Origin: Lachnospiraceae bacterium | GTDB lineage: Bacteria; Bacillota; Clostridia; Lachnospirales; Lachnospiraceae | NCBI GenBank assembly: GCA_017478245.1 | Contig: JAFVDW010000003.1 | Location: 1 to 57,862 of the forward strand | Length of the DNA: 57,862 nucleotides | Reading direction: 5' to 3' | Shown: in pieces, positions 52,043 to 57,862 of the stretch | How positions within the stretch are numbered: position 1 is the stretch's first letter | How the letters are laid out: each line of letters opens with the position of its first letter | The notes under the pieces: model-generated | Told to the model about the DNA's origin: nothing | The model's input: the letters and a program-made list of their open reading frames with translations, nothing else | The model's database searches: none | Made by a program: the position numbers and the translations under genes

Positions 52043-52480
52043 TTGTGTTATGCTTATGTTACGGTACCGGAAGGAGGGATTTTTATCAGCAATCTGACAC
52101 TTTTAACACAAGAACGAAGCAACTGCTTTTTTGTGTGTGCTGACATCAAGCACCTGATACCCATCAATGAGATTGCCCTGAAGGCAGGTGATCTTGCCAT
52201 CATCAAATCCATGGAGCGGATGTTTAATGCCGCAGGAGAAGAGGATGTGGTCTTCCGAATCGGTGGTGACGAATTCGCCCTGCTCACCGCTTCTGAAGAG
52301 CGCTCCTACGCCGAAGCTCTGGCGCGAGAGGTTCAAAGTCATAACGGAGAGACTTTCCTTTACAAAGAGCAGGAAATTCCATTGCATCTCCATGTAGGCA
52401 TTGTAAAATTTCCGAACGCGAATCTACGGTATTCGGAATTATTTGAAAAGCTTCATATGGTAACACTGAACATCAAATAA
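52043..52480 (+). pseudogene. Truncated GGDEF domain protein
   Basis: 145 codons on the plus strand, opposite to all neighbours. An intact GGDEF motif (RIGGDEFALL) and the preceding KHLIPINEIALKAGDLAII segment are visible, but the N-terminal start of the domain and the C-terminal helix are incomplete. There is no sensor domain. AAGGAGG at 52070 is followed after 7 nt by ATC instead of a normal start codon. Probably a decayed diguanylate cyclase; residual activity is unlikely. Confidence 0.65.
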
Positions 52481-52654
52481 TTCATACAGAAATTAAAGAT
52501 GCTTTTACTGATTCTAAAATCATTCGCGCACACATGTACCGGCAATAAATATTGGTCAAACACGCAGGAATAAATATTCCCTATAGCTTACTCCTGCCCA
52601 AAAGGATGCACTGCTTTCTTTTTTACAGACATTACAAAATAAACAATGATGCTT

Positions 52655-53494
52655 TTATGCTTGCTCTGCAAAATAATGCGTTATGGCGTATTCAAACTGT
52701 TCCTCAAACCGCCGTATAGCCTCCTGGCTGACCGGCAGCTTCGGCTCTAGCATATCAAAGGCATGATACATATCCGGATAAACATCTACCTTTACATTGA
52801 CTCCCGCTTTATGCAAATGATCTACAAATTCCAAGGTTTCTGTATAGAAAGGCTCTGCCGTACCTACAAAGGTATACGCCGGTGGCAGATTGGTATAATC
52901 TGTCTGCCTTGCGGGTGCTGCATAGGGCGACACCTCTTTTTTCGCATTTTTCCTTAAATACAGTCGCCACCCCAGATGATTTCTCCTTGTATTCCATACT
53001 TTGGCATGATTATCCTTTGAGCTTTCCGTATCAAAATTATCAATCATCGGATAAAGCGGCATCTGATAAGCAATATTGACCTCTCCATAATCCCTTGCCA
53101 TCATGCAGAGTGCTGCCGTAAGTCCTCCACCGGCACTTTCCCCACCAACCATAAGCTGATTGGCATTCACACCCAGCTCATCTGCATGCTCCTTTAGATA
53201 CAACAATGCCTGGTAACAGTCCTCAATCGCCGCCGGGTAAGGAGCCCTAAACGAGAGCCGATACCCCGGCGAAATCACAATCGCACCGTATTTTTTTACC
53301 AGGTTGACCGCCCTGCTCATATATACCATTTCCTTCATCCCAAGCATATAGCCACCGCCATGTATCCATAATACTCCCGGGGCATTTCTTTTTTTCGTTT
53401 TGGGTGATAATACAAGCAACGGGATTTTGTGTCCCTTCGCGTAAATAACTCGTTTTGCAACGTTTATATCCTGATCGGGTTTTAAGTTTATCAT
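52655..53494 (-). CDS. Alpha/beta-hydrolase of the hormone-sensitive lipase type (esterase)
   Basis: 279 residues, ATG preceded by AGGAGAAGG. The oxyanion motif HGGGYMLG and nucleophile motif GGESAGGG (Ser) are clear. The catalytic His is in DMYHAFDML near the C-terminus. No signal peptide. It should hydrolyse short acyl or aryl esters in the cytoplasm. It follows the MBL hydrolase gene by 92 bp, possibly in one transcript. Confidence 0.9.
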   Translation of the reverse strand: MINLKPDQDINVAKRVIYAKGHKIPLLVLSPKTKKRNAPGVLWIHGGGYMLGMKEMVYMSRAVNLVKKYGAIVISPGYRLSFRAPYPAAIEDCYQALLYLKEHADELGVNANQLMVGGESAGGGLTAALCMMARDYGEVNIAYQMPLYPMIDNFDTESSKDNHAKVWNTRRNHLGWRLYLRKNAKKEVSPYAAPARQTDYTNLPPAYTFVGTAEPFYTETLEFVDHLHKAGVNVKVDVYPDMYHAFDMLEPKLPVSQEAIRRFEEQFEYAITHYFAEQA

Positions 53495-53586
53495 GGCTTA
53501 CCTTCTCCTATTTTCTGAAGTATATTCAATCGTTTCCATCCATACAGTCAAATCCCCCGCAACAAGCTACGGGGCATGCCAACAGG

Positions 53587-54408
53587 TCACCTTAACTCAT
53601 TGCTCGGGGAATAAATAAAGTTGGCTGTTTTACCATCCTTCGGGTGCTCGTTTTCATCCACTTCTCTGGCTATCAACACGCATTTTCCCGTATCTGATGT
53701 TCCATATGGTATGCCGCATCTGACACCTGAGACAATTTCATCGCACAACTGTATGGTCTCTTGAATGATTTCCTTGCCGCCAAAATTGTGGGGATGAGAA
53801 TACCATGTGGTATCAAATTGCTCCTCATGCTTCGCGAACTCCTTCATGGCCCTTCCGTATTCTGCCACACTCAAGCTTCCCGGCAACTGCAAAAACCCTA
53901 AACTATTACAGGCATCCCCCAAAAGCATCGTCCGCAATTCTTCCAACAACACACACATGGACCCCGGTGTGTGTCCCGGCAATTCCAACATGGTCACCGT
54001 CATACCACCCAATTCAAAACGCTGTCCGTCTGTCAGAGGCAGATACTCCTCCACAGGCTTAGGCGGCACGAATTCAAAACTACTGTGCACATTTTTCCCT
54101 TCACAAAATCCGGCGCTGCGCACGGCAATGGAGGTATGTTGCCTTGCCAGTTCCAGATCTTTGTAATTTAGATAAACCTCCTCAAACTCTCCTGCTCCTC
54201 CCGCATGATCCAAATGCCCATGAGTCAGGAGTACCGTAACAGGGAGGTCGGTCAAGGACTCCACATATTGTCTTAAACTTCCTACTCCAAAACCTGTATC
54301 AATTAAAGCCGCCGACCTGCTTCCCTCTACAAGATAAACATATACATCTCCCGGACAAAGGATTCTGGTCACTTGATTGGTCATTTTTTCCCTCTGAAAA
54401 TACCCCAT
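53587..54408 (-). CDS. MBL-fold metallo-hydrolase
   Basis: 273 residues, ATG with AGGGAG 9 nt upstream. The dinuclear metal motif THGHLDHAGG is followed by the later ligands GHTPGSMCVLL and LLGDACNSLG, and by a His near YSHPHNFGG. The glyoxalase-II-like branch of the superfamily. The substrate is not predictable. It starts 19 bp after the zinc-finger membrane protein gene. Confidence 0.9.
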   Translation of the reverse strand: MGYFQREKMTNQVTRILCPGDVYVYLVEGSRSAALIDTGFGVGSLRQYVESLTDLPVTVLLTHGHLDHAGGAGEFEEVYLNYKDLELARQHTSIAVRSAGFCEGKNVHSSFEFVPPKPVEEYLPLTDGQRFELGGMTVTMLELPGHTPGSMCVLLEELRTMLLGDACNSLGFLQLPGSLSVAEYGRAMKEFAKHEEQFDTTWYSHPHNFGGKEIIQETIQLCDEIVSGVRCGIPYGTSDTGKCVLIAREVDENEHPKDGKTANFIYSPSNELR

Positions 54409-54427
54409 ATAGGTACACTCCCTTCTT

Positions 54428-55081
54428 TCAGTTGTATTTATCGCCTTTATTGCGTGAAACAGGGCATCTTCCCCATCTATACTGTTTTCTGATTGCTCTA
54501 ATTATTATCCCTATCATCAATCCTACTGCTGATACATCTCCCACCAGGATACCCTCCAACGAAAGAACAGCTAAAAATTCATCCGCATCCTGCAGCACAG
54601 TAATATCCACTCCGAGAAAGACAATGACTGCTCCAATAAAAAAACCGATTGGCGCCAACAGCTTCCATAAGCTTCTCTCTGTACCAAGTGCTATTGCGCC
54701 AATGAAGCTGCATACCGGTATCAGCACATAAATAAACAAGATTCCTGCGTCATTTATATTGTACTCCCGGAATGTAATCAAATGAATTTCGCTCAAATGG
54801 TGCACAAGCATTTCATAGCCCACACAAAATGCGCAAATCAGAATGAATACCGCCCACACTATATATGACAAGATATTTCTTCTTATATCCTTCTTAAAAA
54901 ATGTGACTCCTTGTTCAAAGCTTCTTATCTTGAATAAATCCTCTTTCATGTAGCCTATCTGCCGGGCACATTCCGGACATTGCTCCAGGTGTTCCTCCAC
55001 AAGGTTCATCGTTTTTCTCTCTGCAATGTTTTCAACATAAAGAGGAAGTAAATCTCCTATAAAATCACAACTGTATTTCAT
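54428..55081 (-). CDS. Zinc-finger anti-sigma-like membrane protein
   Basis: 217 residues from the ATG at 55081 (AGGAGG, 7-nt spacer). The N-terminus is a zf-HC2 domain: CDFIGDLLPLYVEN, then HLEQCPECA (H-x3-C-x2-C). Four membrane helices follow (about 70-90, 115-135, 145-165, 180-205). Such proteins hold ECF sigma factors at the membrane, but no sigma gene is adjacent, so the partner is elsewhere or lost. Confidence 0.8.
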   Translation of the reverse strand: MKYSCDFIGDLLPLYVENIAERKTMNLVEEHLEQCPECARQIGYMKEDLFKIRSFEQGVTFFKKDIRRNILSYIVWAVFILICAFCVGYEMLVHHLSEIHLITFREYNINDAGILFIYVLIPVCSFIGAIALGTERSLWKLLAPIGFFIGAVIVFLGVDITVLQDADEFLAVLSLEGILVGDVSAVGLMIGIIIRAIRKQYRWGRCPVSRNKGDKYN

Positions 55082-55108
55082 ACTCATACCTCCTTGGAAC
55101 AAATTTTT

Positions 55109-55408
55109 TTAAATGATATATTCTATCAGACTTCCATAATCTCCAATCGCAATTCCTGCAACAGATACCAACGTTCCGGAGAAAAAATATATCATTATTG
55201 TGATTGCAGCCACTTGCGCATCAATCGTTGAGACTATTCCCACCAATGTGAAGACCATTCCAAGTATGGGTGCTGCAAGTAATTTCTTTTTGATCTTCAT
55301 TCTTCCAATCGCCACTGTGTACAGTAAAAGCCCCCAAGAAATAGATAAAAATGCTCCATAACAGCTCCTGCTTCATGTATATATCCATGCTCTTTGTAAA
55401 TAATCCAT
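55109..55408 (-). pseudogene. Small membrane protein split by an in-frame TGA
   Basis: The frame MDYLQRAWIYT, TGA (55375-55373), then CYGAFLSISWGLLLYTVAIG and three further hydrophobic stretches to 55109. A GTG at 55315 could restart a 68-residue protein, but it lacks a good ribosome binding site. The 5' part is fused in frame to the truncated flavodoxin upstream. Family not recognised. Confidence 0.45.
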
Positions 55409-55764
55409 AAACAGAAAACGGTAAAAAGAAGTAAAAACTGCTATTTTCTTATCCTTAACATCCGGATTATCATTGATAAAAGTTCTGAGCGGAGGCACAA
55501 AGGTGCTTGCCCATACAGGCGTTCCAAATATAATTCGGTCATACTTCTCTATGTTAAATTCGTAAGGCTGTAATGCTGGTGTTTCACCCATAACAGCACT
55601 TCTAGCTCCCCAGAAAAACTTCTTGGCTCCTTTGTCAGGATATGCTTTCCTTGGCTCAATTCTGATAATATCTACTTCTCCTGAAGCTTTTATCTCATCA
55701 GCGATTTTTCAGCTACATATTTTGTGTTCCCGGACATTGAATAATATATAATTGCTGTTTTCAT
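55409..55764 (-). pseudogene. Broken flavodoxin
   Basis: From the ATG at 55764 the frame begins KTAIIYYSMSGNTKYVAE, the FMN phosphate-binding loop of flavodoxins. It then hits a frameshift in a run of five As (55709-55705); one extra A would restore KIADEIKASGEV. The rest of the domain (KYDRIIFGTPVWASTFVPPLR) continues in the other frame but stops after VFTS, where normal flavodoxins continue for about 60 residues. The ATG overlaps the PadR stop (TAATG). Confidence 0.7.
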
Positions 55765-56309
55765 TACTTTTCCCACTCCTTTATTTGTTCTTTTGCCTCA
55801 TGGCACCATTCCAAATATGACTCATACGTCTTAATACCAAATTTGACTGTCAAATAATAATGCTTATGTGTATCATCTTGCAAATACTGCCCCAAATTCT
55901 CTGCGAACATATTTAGAATTAATAATTCACCCTTGCACTTTTCTTCAAATCGTTCAATATGCTCCTTTGCCCCCTCCATACCTGTTTCATTTCCAAAGAA
56001 GAGCTTCAAAAGTGTTTCATAGCGAAGTTCATCCTTTTCCACCGGCTTCTTCAACCACTCTTTTAACGAGTCTTTCCCATACTCTGTAATAGAATAAGAA
56101 ATCTTTTCCCTTCCATTGGAGCTTGCATCTTCCTTTATAACTTTCCCTTCCTTTTCCAACTGGTTTAAAGTCGGATATATACTTCCATAACTGGCTCCCC
56201 AGAAAAAGCGAAGTGTTGTGTCAAGCCTCTTTTTTATTTCATATCCGGTCATAGGCTCATGGCTCAGCAAGCCTAATAAAACATAATCCATTTTCTTTGT
56301 ATTTGCCAT
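55764..56309 (-). CDS. PadR-family transcriptional regulator
   Basis: 181 residues. The N-terminal winged helix (LLGLLSHEPMTGYEIKKRLDTTLRFFWGASYGSIYPTLNQLEKEG) is followed by the C-terminal Vir-type dimerisation helices. PadR proteins repress on dyads with TATCA-type arms. Two such dyads lie in the promoter of this operon (57059-57096). Second gene, 3 bp after the ferredoxin-like protein, and translationally coupled to the broken flavodoxin gene. Confidence 0.92.
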   Translation of the reverse strand: MANTKKMDYVLLGLLSHEPMTGYEIKKRLDTTLRFFWGASYGSIYPTLNQLEKEGKVIKEDASSNGREKISYSITEYGKDSLKEWLKKPVEKDELRYETLLKLFFGNETGMEGAKEHIERFEEKCKGELLILNMFAENLGQYLQDDTHKHYYLTVKFGIKTYESYLEWCHEAKEQIKEWEK

Positions 56310-56312
56310 TCT

Positions 56313-57044
56313 TTACTTGCTCCTTTTAAATCCGTAGGATAATACTTTCTTTGGACAGTTATCCGCACAAGCACCACATTGAATACATTCCGTGCCAAAA
56401 TCACAATCATTCTTTACTAATTCTACCACATTTAACCCCATCGGGCACTTCTGATTACATTTTTTACAAGAAATACATTTCTCTTTTTCAAAAACAATAT
56501 GGATTCCAGATAAATGCAGCCATTTTCTGATTTTCGTTCCTATAACCATAAAAGGTGCCATCCAACAGAAATAGTGACAAAAGATTCTTTTTCCAAAGAG
56601 TACCGCAAGAATTAAAATCAAAAATATCACTCCATAGTAAATTACATAATCATATATCTCTGCAATGGAAATTCCATGGTCTGTCATATAAAAGAAATCT
56701 ATTGTAATTTCCTTTTTCCTAAATATAAAGCATACAATTACAGCAAGAATCCACATCGTCCATATAATATATTTAATATTATTTCTCCAACCTTGCTTTG
56801 GTAATTTTTCATTCACAGAAAATAGGCATTCCTGCATACCTCCCATAGGACAAATCCAACCGCAAAACAATCTTCCAAAAAAGAGAGAGCCAAGCAGCAT
56901 CAATAAAAATACAATGAAGCTTCCTGTAACAATACCCTCCATAGCCCCTTGAATAATCAAATATGGAGACATATACCAAATTGTAAGCGGAAATAAAAGC
57001 ATCGAGATAATCAATATTAACTTTCTAACATTTTGCCTTTTCAT
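56313..57044 (-). CDS. Membrane 4Fe-4S protein (NapH/YccM-like)
   Basis: 243 residues from the ATG at 57044 (GGAGG, 6-nt spacer). Five membrane helices. The motif RLFCGWICPMGG near 65 and its second copy CHYFCWMAPF contain the Cys pairs of this polyferredoxin family (the second lacks Pro). Two C-terminal [4Fe-4S] clusters: CISCKKCNQKCP and CIQCGACADNCP. It passes electrons across or along the membrane; with the flavodoxin that once followed, it suggests a small redox shuttle under PadR control. Confidence 0.9.
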   Translation of the reverse strand: MKRQNVRKLILIISMLLFPLTIWYMSPYLIIQGAMEGIVTGSFIVFLLMLLGSLFFGRLFCGWICPMGGMQECLFSVNEKLPKQGWRNNIKYIIWTMWILAVIVCFIFRKKEITIDFFYMTDHGISIAEIYDYVIYYGVIFLILILAVLFGKRIFCHYFCWMAPFMVIGTKIRKWLHLSGIHIVFEKEKCISCKKCNQKCPMGLNVVELVKNDCDFGTECIQCGACADNCPKKVLSYGFKRSK

Positions 57045-57058
57045 AATATCCCTCCATA

Positions 57059-57106
57059 TATCAATTTGATACATTATACAATATATCAGTTTGATATATT
57101 TGTCAA
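57059..57106 (-). promoter_or_regulatory. Operon promoter with two PadR-type dyads
   Basis: TATCAGTTTGATA (57084-57096) lies inside the 17-bp spacer between TTGACA (57106-57101) and TATTGT (57083-57078). TATCAATTTGATA (57059-57071) follows just downstream of the start point, 25 bp away. A better -10 (TATAAT, 57078-57073) has a 22-bp spacer. Confidence 0.75.
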
Positions 57107-57107
57107 G

Positions 57108-57146
57108 AAAAAACACTGGTTAGACTAGATTTATCCAACCAGTGTT
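57108..57146 (-). terminator. Intrinsic terminator after the Mob remnant
   Basis: AACACTGGTT (57112-57121) and AACCAGTGTT (57137-57146) form a 10-bp stem; a run of six Ts follows on the minus strand, ending right before the -35 of the next operon. Confidence 0.85.
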
Positions 57147-57160
57147 CTTAATTTACCGGC

Positions 57161-57553
57161 TCATCCCGGAACTTTTCTATGCACCCATTCCTTCACTTCG
57201 CCAATCCGCTCCCGGAACACATCCAGCATGTTCCTTCCATTGATTACGAACTGCTTCATGAATTCATAGGCTTTTTTCAGCTTATCCTGCAAGACCTGAA
57301 TCTTACTCCTGAGCTGTTCATTCTCGTAGGTTAAATCCACCACCTTATCAAACAAATCCGTGTTCACTGTATCCGTAGTTAATCTGTGGTACAATTCTAA
57401 GGCAACATCCGATGTGACTGCCCCGGCAGAAGCATCGGAAGAACCCACACCATAGGGCACAAGGTTCAAAGTCGTAAGCCCAAAGGATAAAATAAGCCCA
57501 CAGCAAGTCCACGAAAATGACTTAAGCCCCTGCGTCGGCTTAGCCGGACGCAC
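57161..57553 (-). pseudogene. C-terminal remnant of a Mob/Pre-type mobilisation protein
   Basis: The last 80 residues (FDKVVDLTYENEQLRSKIQ, KKAYEFMKQFVINGRN) form the coiled-coil tail seen in relaxases of mobilisable elements. The first 40 or so residues are unrelated-looking and begin at a GTG just after the tuf terminator. The relaxase domain is absent. Evidence of a former mobile element. Confidence 0.55.
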
Positions 57554-57555
57554 AT

Positions 57556-57592
57556 AAAAAGGCTCAACCCCTTGTAAACAAAGGGCTGAGCC
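57556..57592 (-). terminator. tuf terminator
   Basis: GGCTCAACCCCTTG pairs with the CAAAGGGCTGAGCC arm (57561-57592, one bulge), followed by five Ts on the minus strand. Confidence 0.85.
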
Positions 57593-57625
57593 AATTAAGT
57601 CAATTGATACTCTGAGAGTATTTAA

Positions 57626-57679
57626 TTACTCAATGATAGTAGCAACACGGCCTGAACCTACTGTTCTACCACCCTCACG
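57626..57679 (-). pseudogene. tuf: 3' end of an elongation factor Tu gene
   Basis: The last 17 codons plus stop encode REGGRTVGSGRVATIIE, the conserved EF-Tu C-terminus. The homology ends at the Arg codon (57679-57677); beyond it the sequence is that of the insertion element. Whether the rest of tuf lies beyond the element cannot be seen. Confidence 0.85.
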
Positions 57680-57685
57680 GTCTGA

Positions 57686-57701
57686 CCTATACGCGTATAG
57701 G
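57686..57701. other. Perfect 16-bp palindrome near the element end
   Basis: CCTATACGCGTATAGG lies 6 bp past the last EF-Tu codon. It may belong to the insertion-element terminus or to its target; the exact element boundary is not determined. Confidence 0.5.
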
Positions 57702-57758
57702 AACTTATTTGTTACTATTTTTGAGAGTATGAAAGTTTTTCTGTAAATAGCTATTAGC

Positions 57759-57801
57759 AATAGGTCTTCTATGATAAAATCTAAATCATAGGAGGCCTAT
57801 T
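57759..57801 (+). other. Hairpin hiding the transposase ribosome binding site
   Basis: A 17-bp stem (57759-57775 with 57785-57801, two G-U pairs, 9-nt loop) includes the GGAGG at 57791-57795 that serves the transposase ATG. In a long transcript this would block translation. Confidence 0.7.
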
Positions 57802-57804
57802 ATT

Positions 57805-57862
57805 ATGGCAAGAGAAAAGAAACCAGTACACAAAGTAGTTATGACAGAGGGTAAGAGGAACA
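57805..57862 (+). mobile_element. IS256-family transposase, 5' end (cut by window edge)
   Basis: ATG at 57805 with GGAGG 9 nt upstream; the first 19 residues include AREKKPVHKVVMTEGKRN, the typical start of IS256/MULE-type transposases of Firmicutes. The catalytic DDE domain lies outside the window. The element has entered, or stands against, the 3' end of tuf. Confidence 0.8.

Noticed and set aside
53540-53575. CCCCG/CGGGG hairpin between the MBL hydrolase and esterase genes
   Set aside because: The stem is only 5 bp with a long loop and no T-run; too weak to call a terminator.
1-57862. CRISPR arrays, rRNA or tRNA genes
   Set aside because: No regularly spaced repeats with unique spacers and no tRNA or rRNA signatures were seen on either strand.

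Overview
The window looks like chromosomal DNA of a gut-type anaerobe of the Lachnospiraceae (Clostridia). This is inference from gene content and signals: strong AGGAGG-type ribosome binding sites, TTGACA/TATAAT promoters, a desulfoferrodoxin, two BlaI/BlaR1 pairs, a YesMN two-component system, a permuted GH3 glycosidase and moderate GC. Almost every gene lies on the minus strand. The only plus-strand coding sequences are a decayed GGDEF fragment (52.0-52.5 kb) and an IS256-family transposase running off the right end.

Layout. 0-2.2 kb: a partial Ca-binding-repeat (FrpC-like) gene and a LytTR response regulator; the upstream regions of both carry the same 30-bp direct-repeat box. 2.3-6.5 kb: BlaR1-type M56 protease, BlaI repressor with three operators, and an ECF sigma/anti-sigma pair. 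6.5-11.5 kb: a GNAT acetyltransferase, a very large GH1-GH3 fusion glycosidase and the remnant of a sugar symporter. 11.5-14.5 kb: a P1B-like metal ATPase with its small DUF6110-type partner, and a superoxide reductase. 14.5-19.6 kb: a soluble hybrid histidine kinase followed by a degenerate PAS-GGDEF-EAL protein. 19.6-24.1 kb: serine acetyltransferase and an ECF-sigma/ABC-2 transporter operon. 24.2-27.8 kb: Hsp20 under CIRCE/HrcA control and a second BlaI/M56 pair whose protease gene is cut by one in-frame amber codon. 28-30 kb: GNAT and glutathionyl-hydroquinone reductase. 29.8-40.4 kb: YesMN with a solute-binding protein but no permease, next to a 1653-residue secreted beta-glucanase-like protein with three CBM32 modules. 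40.4-45.2 kb: potABCD polyamine importer. 45.3-51.3 kb: chemotaxis receptor, phosphodiesterase-like enzyme, GNAT, ABC-F ATPase, ABM-type monooxygenase. 51.3-57.9 kb: a run of gene remnants, esterase, MBL hydrolase, zinc-finger anti-sigma protein, a PadR/ferredoxin operon with a broken flavodoxin, and a mosaic end of Mob remnant, tuf 3' end and IS256 element.

The most notable unexplained structure is between the ABC-F gene and the GNAT/phosphodiesterase pair (48.74-49.03 kb). A consensus promoter is followed by a 23-codon leader ORF and four segments that can fold either as two hairpins (the second an intrinsic terminator) or as one exact antiterminator helix. This is the architecture of ribosome-mediated transcription attenuation. 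Other strong leads are the LytTR boxes, the GH1-GH3 fusion with an internal ribosome binding site at the domain junction, the amber-split M56 protein, and the two different BlaI operator grammars.

All calls come from reading the sequence; no database search was run. Starts were chosen by ribosome-binding-site spacing and, where possible, by promoter position.
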